From Phytoseiulus persimilis (Eukaryota; Arthropoda; Arachnida; Mesostigmata; Phytoseiidae): a stretch of DNA of 64,000 nt. Positions 1 to 11,654 of this stretch are shown here, piece after piece (within the stretch, counting starts at the first letter, position 1; every line of letters starts with the position of its first letter). The stretch spans positions 30,314,745 to 30,378,744 of the forward strand of contig CM075102.1 of assembly GCA_037576195.1 (NCBI GenBank). Reading direction: 5' to 3'. The translations under genes and the position numbers were made by a program. The notes beneath the pieces were generated by a model. That model was not told where the DNA came from. It did not search any database and saw only the letters and a list, made by a program, of their open reading frames with translations.

Positions 1-592
1 GGCTGCGATACTTGGTCCATTGATAAGCCCGATGATGAGCCATAGGTTTTTTTAATTGGTGTTATCCAAATGAGCCGTACACTCCAGCTGAATTTTCTAT
101 TCTTCTGGGTCGTCCGTAAATGCATTATTTTCCCCTATGGCTCTCCTTTCTTGTCCCATTCTCCTTTTTTTTCGCACTCGCAGTTCCTTTTGTGAGCCAT
201 AGGGTCTACTCTTTGTGAGTTGTTAAGAAGAAGAATCGAACCTCTAAAGGAGGGGATTAGTTCGCAAACGGGAAAACCTACATCGTAGCACGCACTCTGG
301 AGCTTTTGGAATACGAGAACAACCTTGACCGCGAAAGGTCAACGGTTCCCGCGTCTTGCGGCCTGTTAGCCTAACTGAGACGCCCTGGATCAGGCTCTAC
401 TGCGGGAGATCACGCATCAAGGGGCACGAATCCAATGAAGCTCGATTGAGATGAAGAATCCAAGGCTTGAACCGACGATAATTGCAAGCGTATTCTCTGA
501 CCCACCGCGATGAACGCTCCCAAAGACCATTCAACAAGTGGAACGACTCCTCAGACTGATGAGTTCCAAACACAATGATCAGAGAGATCCCT
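1..592. other. Intergenic, no gene seen
   Basis: No supported coding exon. Apart from the pyrimidine-rich dispersed repeat at 109-226, nothing recognisable is seen here. Confidence 0.5.
109..226. repeat. Dispersed repeat, copy A
   Basis: This roughly 115-bp pyrimidine-rich stretch is clearly related to 52346-52462. Both copies run in the same order: a core resembling TATGGCTCT, then a TCCCATT tract, a run of T followed by TCGCACTC, ATTCCTTT or GTTCCTTT, and a final TGAGTTGTT. Identity by eye is roughly three quarters with a few indels. No open frame or terminal structure is obvious, so the family (mobile-element remnant or other repeat) is unknown. Confidence 0.65.
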
Positions 593-2992
593 AGTGAAAG
601 AGTTCCTCAGGGGGCTGCCTCAGGAGCCGAGGAACATCTGTGCGTCCCCACACTGCTTTTCTAGGGAGATCCGCTACAACCGAAACGTCTTGGTCCCGAT
701 TTCTCCCAAAATGAATTTTGCGTCTCGAACGTTGCCTCTCTTGACCTCGGCCGCGAATCATGCCGACTTTCCTTTTTCAGGGCTTGACGCACAACTGGAG
801 GGGGGGGGGGGGGGGGGAGGGGGGGGAGGGTCAATGCACCAGCAGCCGAACTGGCGCCGTTCACGGTGCGCGTCCCGGAATTAGGTGTTTTCCGGTGGCT
901 TTCCACACCGACCGAGCTCTGGGAGCCCGTCGGATGCCCCAGTCGAACGAAATCGGCGCTGGCGATCTCATATCGACATCACAATGCCTGAGCGATCCAT
1001 CCCCGTCTCCACGCTAATTCTTCGCTGCCGAGAAACCTCAACGATGCAACGGTAGTCGTGCTTAGAAGCCGAGTGAGTACCGGCGAACTGGCTGGGAGAG
1101 TCCTGCTCTTCTGGGCTTCGCATCCTGCGACAGAACACAAATCTGTGAAGGCTCTATCTATCAACTCTATATCGTGCGATCAGAAGCCTCTTTTGTCTCC
1201 TTGGCTCCACGTGCTTTATTACTCACTCGAAACAACAGCCAGATTGACGGCATGTTAAACTATTTTGCCAGCGGACGATGCACCCGCTCTCGGAGAGATT
1301 TTCTGCATGAGCTGTACAGCTATCTTCTCTAGACCCTGCCGGCGTGTCTACCGGAACTTGAGCGTTCGTGATTCTCGAGAACCGGCCGCAGGGCCCTATA
1401 AATCCTGAGGAGAACCGTGAGTTCCGGCCATGATCGAGAACCAGCTCAGATCGCCGAGGAGCTGGAGCATTCAAGCGAATTGAGAAGGGTGCAGATCGCG
1501 ACAACGTTAGGGATGCTTGGCGGCTCTGATCGGGATTCAATGACAGGTCGGAATAGTCGGGAAACGAATTTCGGATATTCTCGTGGCTAGCAATTGTGTC
1601 AGCTTGCTTTTTGCCTCGATCTGACCATACTTTGAACTCGATCATCCGCAGACCAATCCGTGGACGGACTGCTCCCATTAATTTACACTTTCTCCTTCAT
1701 AGGGAACTTTGCATCATCAATGGCACAATTGCCGATACGCTGACATTTCATTCGATGGCTTCGATTGAATAAGCCAGGCTTCTGTGTGGAAGTTGACAGA
1801 AGTTCCCCGATTACTTTCAAACCGGTTCTGCCGGAGTGATAGGTCGCTCCATCTCGAGCCATTCCGTTCGAGATGGAGATGGTATGATAACTTGAAGGAG
1901 GTTCCCATGGGACAAACAGGGAGACAGAGAGGAAAACCCCGGCAACGCTCCGATTTTCGTTGCACAAGCTACCAAAATCATTCGCTCGGCTAGTTTACAC
2001 CGAGTCGCGCGGCGATGAGTGGTACTGGCTACTGGCCTGTCAGCTTTCAGCAGACGATAGTGCGTTGGAGTTTAACCATGCATTTCACGATTGTTACCTA
2101 TATTGACAGCCTGACAGTGGAACTCCTCTCAGTGAACCAATGATGCCAACTCTCGGAGGGTCTGTTCCCTGTCTTTCCTGATGAGTGGAGCGGTCTTCAG
2201 ATACCGATAAAGCAAACCCCTGGAAGGGAAGACTACCTGGTTCTAGCGTGGCGGAAAACTTCGAAGTCGTCGTGCTATACGTGCTCATAATGTCGAGCTC
2301 CCGAAACGGAGAATGTAGTTATTCTGATATCGAGACACAGAACCTCCGAAATTGCGATGAAGGATTCAGAGAGTTCATGCCAATCCCGATGAATATCCGA
2401 AGAATCCGAATGAATCAAAAATATAGACGAGAGGCCCAGAGGCGTGGAGGGACGTGTGGAAGCAAACAGCTGCATCGCCGCAGAGAGGCAGACCGCCGGT
2501 TCAAGATTGGGGAGCTACCTGAATGATTCTCCTGAGTCTAGTAACGACAGAGGGATCAGAAAAAAACCTGTTCGACCTGCATCGACGCAAGCTGAACAGG
2601 TTCAGAGCTGCTGTTCGGTCCGCCCCGAATAAGGGCATCGGGAGGATCGTCAGAACGCGAGATGGCGAGACTGTCTCGAACGGATGGAGAGTTCCAAGTC
2701 CGCGGATTTCTCAAATATCAACCTGGACTCATGGACTCACGCGGACTCCGTACCCACGAAGCCGTCGAAAAACACTGGATTAGCAGAATCACGACGAGAT
2801 CGACCCGAGATCCGGAAATTGATCAGATTAAGCCGTCGAAGTCACAGGTACCCGCCTTTTGTTCGAATTCAGTCGGCGTCGACTAGAAAAAATTCGTTCA
2901 TCCCTGCTCAAGGAGGCTGAGGGAGAATTTGGCGCCAACTACTCACAACAAACACGCCGCTGCCATGTGTGCACTAGCAACACAGCTTAACC
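593..2992. other. Unresolved region with open frames, no gene called
   Basis: Several frames of 60-150 codons are open on both strands, for example minus 1223-1678, but none has a splice-consistent partner, signal peptide or recognisable domain. A near-pure G tract lies at 797-830. Confidence 0.4.
797..830. repeat. Poly-G low-complexity tract
   Basis: Eighteen uninterrupted G residues at 800-817 are followed by two more G-runs broken by single A residues. Glycine- or proline-runs in overlapping frames are products of this tract and should not be taken as protein evidence. Length is likely to be unstable or mis-sequenced. Confidence 0.9.
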
Positions 2993-3343
2993 ATGGCGGA
3001 CCCGGAAAGTCGTAATGCTCATGATAATCGCAGGAATGCTATTTTCGAAGCTTTGCGAGCCGGGAGAACGCCCAAACAGATCGTTGAGTTCTTCGACTAT
3101 CCGAGAGCTACTGTGTATCGAGCTGCCGCCGAATTCGCAGAAATCGAACAAGCCGAAAGTGGTTCAGCCACAGCCACCAGGAAGAAGCGGCACCGAGAGT
3201 CAACGAAACGTACCCCGGAATTGATACATGCTGTCCAGGAGAGCCGTCGTTTGGATCCGTCGGTATCAATCAACGAACTGGCAGCTCGATTCTGTGTCGC
3301 GAGATCGACCATGCAGAGAATCATCCATGAGGATCTTCGGTGA
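2993..3343 (+). mobile_element. Mariner-type transposase DNA-binding domain fragment
   Basis: An intact 116-codon frame starts at an ATG in good context (AACCATGG) and encodes only the N-terminal paired helix-turn-helix region typical of Tc1/mariner transposases of mites and ticks. It opens MADPESRN; helix-turn-helix 1 spans about residues 12-45 (ALRAGRTPKQIVEFF, then YPRATVYR), followed by a basic linker (KKRHRE near 65-70) and helix-turn-helix 2 at about 78-112 ending in STMQRIIHE. The frame stops directly after the second motif. No DDE/D catalytic domain can be read in any frame over the next 900 bases. It is either a decayed element or a preserved DNA-binding remnant. The family call comes from motif recognition; domestication would be inference. 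Confidence 0.75.
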
Positions 3344-5330
3344 ACGAAACCAGATGTAATCATCGAGCGCATGTTACCAAAGTGATACGATGTTCGTTCA
3401 GAAGCGACCCTGTTTCCATCCGAAACGCACAATGGTATGAACAGCGTCGGTTGCCAATGTCAACGAGACACATCTACAGTCTTGAAAATATGCCGTCTTC
3501 AAGTGAATTCCGACCGTCGCATCTCGCCGCTACGAGAGCGGCGTGGAGAGAATTTATGTCAAGATGCCTCATGTGGATGGGGAGACAACGTTGTTAGAAT
3601 ACATTGGTGTACGCTAAGCTCCGGAAGTGCCGGACCCGATTCAAGGAGTCCTGCTCATTCGGGTCTCAACAGAACCACGGCATTTTCTGCAAACTCAGAT
3701 GCCGTGACTCTGCAAGGGGTTTATGACTGGTTCGTAGCTCCTGTGCGTGAGAATCGACCTTTCTTACGTACGACTCGCATACCGGTTCGCCCAGAGTCAC
3801 TCGCGTGCTCCTCCCGTTGGATCGGAATGTGAAGCGGGGTAGCGTCTGGAGTTCGTCTAAGCTTTCAAAGGACTGGAGCCTGCCGTCCTCGGAGGGTTCT
3901 AACGGCGTACGCCTTCAGCACGTGGACGAAGCCGTATTAGCTCTCCTCGGTGGCTCGGCAGAAAATCTGGAAATTTTACGCGAGCGGATCCCTCGAACGT
4001 TCTCCCAGGAGTTTACCAGCGTTCATTTCGCCAGGTCAGAGATTCCTCCCTTCGCGAACAATCCGGGGTCATAGGCTCACGAGAGTGAAACACAAGGGCT
4101 CGTGGACATCGGGAAAATGCGACTGATTCATCACCTGACACCGACAAAGATTCAGACGGTCGTGATGACTTCTGACACGGGAAGCGTACCACCAGTATGG
4201 AAAAGTATCCGAAAAAGTTCGCAAGTTGCCGAAAATCCTGTATAAGTACGAAGATCTGTCAGTAGAACCGAGGACTGTGTGTCAACTCGATTTGAAGCAG
4301 TGTGTTGGACGACGGGAGCCGACAGGCCTGCATTTTTGTCATGGTATGCCAAAAATAATATAATCGGACGGTGTTCCTTATGATGAGGCTCAGCTCCACG
4401 TTCAGAATAAAATGTTAAGCTTGCAGTGCTTGTGCATCGGGAGCATTTTTCTTGACGGCATGATCTCGATTTGTGTGTATCTACCTCTGGCAGACGGAAA
4501 TAGAAACGAAAGACTGTCCGCATATTGTCTGAAAGATCAGTGTCCTTCCCTTGCTGCGTATACCATAAATGCTCATACCATTTGTTCATTCAATGCGTGC
4601 CATCGTACTCCAGGGATGAAAACTCTTCCGGGATAAGGTGTACCGAAAGTTCCGAAAGAGTACGAGAAATCGAGAGTGGAACCCTTTTCGTTGGACCCCT
4701 CATATGAGTTCCCATCAGACGTATTGACGTGAATTGATATGCACCGAGACTGCGCTGAATCATTCAGGTCACTCACCAGTCATCACATCATACTTGACCC
4801 CGAAGCTCACCATGAGATAGAGGCAAGCCTATGGAACGGCACACCAGCAAGCATAGATTCACTTGAGAATCCGAAGGATTTCTGCCTCTCCGCCTCTGAT
4901 ATCGAAGCGTCAACCGATACAGGACACAAGCGGCCGGCGGCCAGCAGCTCCGAACTTGAGTCATGCATCGTCCACTCTGAGCACCTCATTGCGTCGTTTT
5001 TTCAATCAATGATGCCGGTCGCTGTAACCTGGAAAGTATCATAATCTCGTACTATCATCTGGAGAACGAGCGGAAGGAGTTTTTCTCCACTTTTCGATCC
5101 CAAATTTGAAGCTGTGATGCGCTCCACAACTCCCTGAATTAACGGCAACGGAACCCCCCCTGAATTCCTATTGAGCAGGGCGGTTTCACCATGGCGCTAG
5201 CTGATCGAATTACAATCAGGATCGAACTAGCTCGAAGGCGCACGTATTCATGATCTTCTGCCCCGCTATAAGATCGGTCCGTTTCCAACCAACAACGAAG
5301 ATCACTTCTTCCGTTATCGTGTGAATCCAG
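3344..5330. other. Unresolved, possible upstream exon at 4739-5044
   Basis: No transposase catalytic region follows the helix-turn-helix fragment. A 145-codon minus frame at 4152-4589 has no splice support. A plus-strand frame at 4739-5044 starts with ATG, is acidic and serine-rich (residues such as SDIEASTD), and ends next to a weak donor at 5036; it could be a 5' exon of the gene at 5331-6262, but the junction is not secure. Confidence 0.35.
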
Positions 5331-6262
5331 AATTTTGAGGCGACCGTGGCCTCGGAAGTCTCAGAAAATTTGAACTTGTTGGAACCTCCTGCGAAGAGCA
5401 TGGCCAGCGGCGTGGAACTCAAAGAGGACAAATCCGAGGGAGACCAGTTAGTCAAAGATATCGGAGGCCTCACATTGGACGACGATGAGGTAAACAATTC
5501 AACTCAAGAGAGTGTTTCAATGCGTGATATGCACTTCACCAACGGCGATTGGTATCCGAAAGAGAAGCCAAAGTCCTCTGAAATTACAGATCTGCCCGGT
5601 GTGTAAAAAAACTGCCCTTTGCGACTAGGATACTCCTAATGATAGTCTTTCGCAAGCTTTATCCCATCACTGATGCTCATTTCTGAACTCTGGAATAATG
5701 CACAATTTCCAACGATTAGATGACCATGCAGAGGTTCCGAGCGTCACCCAGGGGAAGAAAACTGCAGATAAGATCAGAGCTGACCTCCTCGAAGGAGATG
5801 ATGAAAGCCAGGAAGACGGCGACGAAAACGAGGTGGACGATCTCGCTAAGTACCGAGATGAGGAAACAGGCGAAGTACCTCGATCTTTCTTCGAAGTTTT
5901 GATGAGAGAATGTAGCAAGATTCCCTACACTCCTGAAGAAGCTCAGGTACCACACAGCTCCTATTTCACAGCCGGGCCGTCCAATCCGGCGCAGAACCTC
6001 GATTTGCAGTCGAGAATTAGAGATTGTCACTCAGGGTTTTGTCATGATTCTTCAGGAGCGGCGTAATGACGGACACAAGGAGCGCAATAAGATGCTCCTG
6101 GAAGGCATTAAGACCAATCATCGCGAGTGGTTCTACCAGATTGAAGAAATGTTAGCGCTCGAGATGATGAATCGAACGAGGAAATCGCTCAAAAAGGCCC
6201 GAAAAGAGGAGAAAAGGCTCGCAGCTGCAGCGCAAGATCCTCTCATACATCCAAGTGTTTGA
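5331..6262 (+). CDS. Acidic, coiled-coil-rich protein, three 3' exons
   Basis: I do not recognise the family. Three exons join in phase: 5331-5598, 5720-5946 and 6035-6262. Acceptors end ATCCAG, GATTAG and ACTCAG; donors are GTGTGT (phase 1) and GTACCA (phase 0), giving introns of 121 and 88 nt. The joined frame is about 240 residues and ends at TGA 6260-6262. Exon 1 is acidic (ELKEDKSEGD, LTLDDDEV). Exon 2 has a dense acidic run (EGDDESQEDGDENEVDD) followed by a helical segment (SFFEVLMREC). Exon 3 is a basic coiled-coil-like tail (TRKSLKKARKEEKRL). Charge pattern and phase agreement support real coding. The N-terminus is missing; either an upstream exon or a GTG/ATG inside exon 1 starts it. 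No signal peptide or membrane segment is seen, so an intracellular scaffold or nuclear protein is possible but only inferred. Confidence 0.65.
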
Positions 6263-8761
6263 GCTCCGCTCCACTGACCCGGGGGCCTAGAACTCCGTAC
6301 TCGGGAAGCCCATCTATGATCTGAGTAGTTCTTGAACCATAAACTCCAAACTCTCTCAGCTTCCCGCGTATGAGCACGACGCCTTCGTCGAATCAGTAGT
6401 CAACCATCCCGGCACGCTATCTTTGGAGCCCTCAGAAACGATCCGTGACGTTGTTCTTTGTTTGACATCTCGTTCGCCGACATAGCCATGGCTGCGTCAA
6501 AGGTTCGAGATATGAGGAATTCCGGAAAAGGAGGGGCGGAGCGGCCGCTTGGTCGGTTGGGATGTGTATACAAAGACCAGGCGCTGGCGCTACCATATGG
6601 TGCAGCCATGGTGCACCTTGGTGCAGTCCCTGAGCGGTCAGAGGCACGCTGGAAGGCTTCGGGAATCTGCAGGATCGATGGCAAGCGAGGCTTGATAAGG
6701 GGAAGAATGGTATCAGAAGAGGGAGTGGAGGTTGCCCGACATTCCTTGAGCCGCTGTGTAGACGGACAAATCTTCGCCCTTGAACTTGTCTGTTCTCGGG
6801 GAACTGTTTTATCAGGAAAAGTATCAGTTTTTCTTGTTTTTAGCAAGAGAAGAAGCTCTCGCGAGACAACGTCCGGTTTCGGAGTTCCATTCATGCGGCC
6901 GGGTCGTCCATGGATCCACACTTTCATGAATCGTGTGTGCATAACTAATCACGAGGTCTCTCGAATTCGGGAGTGCCAGGCTCGACGCGGAATAGGATGC
7001 AGCCCGACCGCCCGGAGACTCCAGATCCCTGGCTACGAACCCATCAGAAGCGCGACCGATCATTTTAACCCAGATGTCAAGACGTGACCTCTCGGCAGAA
7101 CGCGTCCTCGAAAAATTTCCCATGGCACAAAGTTCCTAGCAAAGTGGTCCAAAGTACACAACGACGGAAGTGCTCGCTGGATCCAACCTTGTTCTTTTGC
7201 TGGAGCTGCCGCTCGTTTGAGCAGGCGTCGAGACTGGTACTTCCGAATTGAGTCGCTTGACTTCGGATGTTTGTCCATCAGTTTCTTAACCACTGGGGAA
7301 AGAAAGCGACATTTGAGCCGATCTTCAAGATTCAATTGTTGATCGGATAAGTGCGCATGAAAAATATGCGAAGACTTCAGTAGTGATCGAGACCATACCG
7401 TGGGCGTCCCAGCCAGAGCTCAGGCTAGGACCTCGTCGAAGCGAGACAGAAGAGGCGAAATGCGCTTAGTGGAAACTTTGATTGCGAACCCCCTCTCTGA
7501 TGGCATTGGATTAACACTTTCTCGTCCGATGACGATTTCTTGGAGACTCAATATGCGGACTGATAACTAGTCCGGAGTCCTGCGCGGTTTGAATTGTCCA
7601 GGCTCCCGTTGAGATAGTTACGCAACTGGAGATTTGTTCGGTTGGAGACCGCAAGTTTTGTTGCCATCCATTGAGTTTGCTCCATACTGATCCATTGAAA
7701 CTAAATGTCGCTTCTTCTCGGATTCCATGGACGAGCCTCGAATAAAGGGCCAGTTTTCCACCCTTGTAGCACGAGGTCCCAACTGGGCCCCGTGATGGGA
7801 TACGATCTTCGGGACTTCGCTCGACAACAATGGTAGAAGGTCTGATAGTTTTCCTACTCGCCTGCTGTGACCAAAATGCACTTTCCAAAGAACCCGTGGA
7901 AGTCCTCTTGTGCTCCAAGTTCAGCCATCGAGCTAGGAATTCCAAGATCCACATTTGAGTTTTTTATCTTCTCCCCAGGGTGGGTTCGATCCACAAAAAT
8001 TTGAGAGCACATGAACCAGTGATTCTTATTGAAGTCGCTATCGACCCCCGGGGCTCGACTGCCGAGTTGACTCCAAGGCTGATCCGATCTTACTGTTCGG
8101 AGTCCATGGAGGTGCTATCAAGGTGGATCTGACTATAGTTCTCAGGGCTGCGCTCAGGAGGGGGGGGCTCGTCGAAACGCAGAGGGGGCTCGTACCCCGG
8201 GCGCTTAGCTGATGGGGCTCTCAGTTAGGGGGCGCAAAGCTGATGGGACACGCAGTTACAGGGCGTAAAGTCGCAATTGGATTTTTTTTTCCCGTGACCG
8301 TAATCGCAGAATGAACTTGATCCGTCTTCCAAGCGAATGAACGCCCTGGAGATCTGAGGGGCGCAATATCGGAGTCGAAGTTTATCCATACCAATGTCTG
8401 CTTCGGGATATCGCCCGGGAGGAGTTAGGGGTGCAAAGCTGAGGGGCGCGGAAGAGACGAAGTTCTATAAATGTATTTAACTGCAGTAGAGACTCTACTC
8501 ATCTCAGGCACACCAGACATGCACCAGCGGGCTGAGGGAGGCACGACTCTACAGTTTGTCTACAAGCAAAGCTGTACACAAACGGATTCGAAGTTCTGTC
8601 AATCTCCTTCACTGGAGTAGAAACTCAATCCGGCTCAACGACATAACCGCGACCCATGGAGCTGAGGGGCTCAAATCAGAATTCCAGCTCTATCTATAGG
8701 AAAAACTCCGTGAAGAGATAAATGACTGAAATGTTGGTCCGTGCCAATGATCATGCGCGTA
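6263..8761. other. No gene called; conflicting open frames
   Basis: A 209-codon plus frame (6458-7087) and a 180-codon minus frame (6400-6942) cover the same bases and neither shows a domain or splice support. Minus frames at 7060-7335 and 7511-7954 are similarly unsupported. From 7955 to the hAT element there are no long frames; a 31-bp tandem duplication lies at 8207-8268. Confidence 0.35.
8207..8268. repeat. 31-bp tandem duplication
   Basis: Two adjacent 31-bp units (8207-8237 and 8238-8268) both begin AGCTGATGGG, carry CAGTTA in the middle and end GGGCGCAA or GGGCGTAA. Related partial motifs (GTTAGGGG, CAAAGCTGAGGGG) recur near 8420-8450, so this is a decayed G-rich satellite-like patch. 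Confidence 0.75.
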
Positions 8762-8769
8762 TGGCGATG
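8762..8769. repeat. Left target-site duplication of hAT-like element
   Basis: TGGCGATG directly abuts the left terminus and is repeated exactly at 9358-9365 beyond the right terminus. Confidence 0.93.
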
Positions 8770-9357
8770 CAGTGGCGTAGCGAACCTTCATGATGCCCGG
8801 GACGGATTTGATGCCCCCCTCTCTTTTTGGGGTATTTTTGTGTGTCCTCAAACACAAAATATGATCATCTGAGATGGAGATCTTCAGGGAAATGGAGACA
8901 ATTTGCGCGAGCTGACCCGAATGTGAGCAACTAGAATATTACATGAGCAACCGGCTCACCTATTCTTGAAGGGTTATTTGCTTCGCCCCTGGAACTGCGA
9001 ATCTTCTATTGACTCCTCGACGTCAAACTCATCCGTGATGGACATCTCGATAGATAGGACAGCGAGGTTTGTCAACTTCGTTTGCTCGATCTCTGGTCCG
9101 AGGCAGAAAAAAAAAGAACTCAACGTTGCCTCTCGATCAGGAAGGAGGACGAAAATTATATGGTCGTTCGTCAATAGGGTGAAAAATCAGATGCATCGAT
9201 CGGACTTCGCCCCCACTATGAGGATACCGGGAAAATATCTACGTGGAAGAGCTTAGAAACTCGAATGTGATAGGCATGGAGAGGCACTCTGATGCCCCCA
9301 GCGACCTGTTGCCCGGGGCGGACCGCCCCCCCCGCCCCCCGCCTCGCTACGCTACTG
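8770..9357. mobile_element. Non-autonomous hAT-like DNA transposon, 588 bp, with 8-bp TSD
   Basis: The left end reads CAGTGGCGTAGCG (8770-8782) and the right end reads CGCTACGCTACTG (9345-9357); these are 13-bp terminal inverted repeats with one mismatch. The flanks are an exact 8-bp direct repeat, TGGCGATG, at 8762-8769 and 9358-9365. An 8-bp target duplication with termini starting CAGTGGCG is characteristic of the hAT superfamily. Subterminal TGATGCCCCC occurs near both ends. The interior holds a 96-codon frame (8966-9256) unlike any transposase domain, so the copy must depend on a transposase in trans. The perfect duplication suggests a fairly recent insertion. Confidence 0.93.
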
Positions 9358-9365
9358 TGGCGATG
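9358..9365. repeat. Right target-site duplication of hAT-like element
   Basis: Exact copy of the 8 bases at 8762-8769, placed immediately outside the right terminal inverted repeat. Confidence 0.93.
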
Positions 9366-11654
9366 TCCGTGGGACTCCTCGGCTTCATCATCCAATACGA
9401 TGATGAGAGCGTGTTTCTGGAAGTGCGCGTTGCCACGTAAAATCTTACCATCGCCGCTAGAATGGCCAGCTGTGAGATATCTTCCTGCGAGTAGGAGATG
9501 AGCATTGAGAGACGAAGAGGGAAAAAAATGACTTTTGAGCTGTCAAATGATGGAAAATTTCGCCGCAGTCAAGGCTCATCGTGAACGATCCAGATCATCA
9601 CGGGTAATATTTAGTGAACATGACGTTGTTTCCAACTAGAACAATCTCTTGCGATGGCCAACCAAATTTTCGTGCCGGCTCAAAGAGGAGGGGGGGCGCA
9701 TTTTCGCCGAGTGCCCCGGGCGCCGGTTGAGCTGGAGGGCCATTGGTCGAGGGGGTTTGAGACCGTTGAGTTAGGCCAATGACATGGCTATTCCCGGGGA
9801 TTAATTTCGTGTAGGTCGAAGCCAAGGTCTCTGAGCTAGACGAGATCAAAAAAAACAGTCTCTGAGCGGGAGATTCGAAGTCGCCCGTCGGGAATTTATT
9901 CAGCTGACCTTTGATCTCCTCTAGCTCAGAGACTGCAGCACAGTATCACACGAAACTTGTCATGAGGTCTATGTCCTGTCATTGGTCTATATGCTCGCGA
10001 ATTTTCGTGGAGCTGACTCATTCTGGCGTTGAGAACTGACAGAAATCAGGAATATACGAAAAATCGATATAAACTAGAGCAGATTCGAGAGAAACTAGAG
10101 CACCATACGAGATTCGTTTCCCGTCTATAGTAACTGGTCCAGCCTAGAGTCCGATCGTGAAGGTCTCCGTTCGGCACGAGCGAGCGAACTCAGCTTTTAG
10201 AGGAATTGTGGGTCACGGTTCCCGAAGGAAGTGGATCTCGGTGTGCCCGCGGCGTCCCACGGACATGCGATTCGATCGACGCGCACATCATGAGTACGAT
10301 TCGTCGGACTTGCGAGTCCGAGTGCACGTACAGATGAAGACGGAAAATCCTAGATTCGAAGCCAGATGCATGACTCGGTGTTCGCGTGAAGCCCGCTTGT
10401 GCTGATACTCTCGGAGGTTTTTCAGTTTTCTGCTGCCGTCGTAGTCGTAAGCCATGCATCGTTGAGGCAACGTCATGTCTGCAAAAGTTCGAGTGTCCAC
10501 CCGCCTAATCACGATCGAGAGCGATACGAGGGGGCGAGGTCACAATATAGTCGATTTAATGGACTGGAATCCGGACTCTCACAGCTCTGTGAGCCAGAAT
10601 AAGTTAGGAAAGACTGAGTACGGGAAAGTCTATTCAAAATCGAGACGGAAGCACCTGCTTCTGGAACAGCCTGGGAATCGATCGACCCCGATCACTGTGA
10701 GCCTCCGAGTCCAGGCCCGGATTCGGTAATCAAGATGCATGACGTAGAAATCTCAAATACCTCGTAGAATATCAGCACAGCATACGGGTTTCACGCGAAT
10801 ACCGAGACATGAATCCGGCTTCAAATACAGGATCACAGGTCCTCATCTGAACTCGTGGACTCGGACTCGTGGATTTCCGCGGTCCGAAGAGGCAATGTAT
10901 CGCACCCTTTCCCTATCGCTCCTCTCGCGCGCATTCCTTACACGTCCACCTAAAGTCGACTGTGTGAGGCGCTTCCCCTGTGCGTTTATCCCAAGAGCGA
11001 GGAAACGGTGAAGATCATGGGATTGAACTTACGATAATGTCAGTACGGAACTCTGGAAGTGTCTCCAAAACTGTGAGATCCTACATCGAATGTCGAGCAA
11101 TTTTATGATTGTTTGGGATTTCTGCTCGATCGTCATTGTGGTGTGACGAGCTGGGCTTCCCTTGGTGTCGAAGGATGAACATGATTTCTGACTCTCACGA
11201 TCGGACCGGCTGAGTCGCAAGCTTTCCGCTCAATGAGCCGGCGACTTTCCAGATTTTTAGACTGGCAACGGAAATCTCCCATTCTACAGAAAAGAGGTTT
11301 CGGACTGAACGTCTGGAAATCACTAAGCGCCACTCGAAAGTTGCTTCAGTGACTCAACAAATCGCGAAAAGTCTTGAGTATATCAATGAGTGAGCAACCG
11401 CAGAACTGGAACCGCAGCTGGAGCCTGATCACTCCAACGTTGTGTCGGCTGTAGGTCTGCCGTTTGATGTATTGGCGTTCCTCAACTCCTCAGGCTAGGG
11501 GACATTGATTTTCAATGAAAATCCGATTGCGGCACACCAGAAAACGGCTACAGAACACAAGTGTTCCGTGGAATACAGTTTGTGAGCCGCTGTATTGCAG
11601 ATTTCCGCAACGACAGTGACTTTCATCGACACGTCGATATACTTTTGTACAACC
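9366..11654. other. Intergenic, no gene called
   Basis: Short frames only. A plus frame at 10475-10729 (starting MSAKVRVS) is plausible in composition but unsupported. The one clear structure is the foldback at 9827-9933. Confidence 0.4.
9827..9933. repeat. Perfect-looking foldback: 24-bp inverted repeat, 59-bp loop
   Basis: The left arm 9827-9850 and the right arm 9910-9933 are reverse complements over 24 bases with one mismatch; the arms contain TCTCTGAGCTAGA and its complement. A partial third copy of the arm (AGTCTCTGAGC) sits just inside the left arm, near 9856-9866. It could be a hairpin-forming non-coding RNA locus or the ends of a tiny foldback transposon; no target duplication was found. 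Confidence 0.75.

Noticed and set aside
594-1017. Glycine- and proline-run reading frames
   Set aside because: They are translations of the poly-G tract at 797-830.
6458-7087. 209-codon plus-strand frame, the longest on that strand around 6-7 kb
   Set aside because: A 180-codon frame lies on the opposite strand over the same bases, neither shows a domain or splice partners, and stops are rare at this composition.
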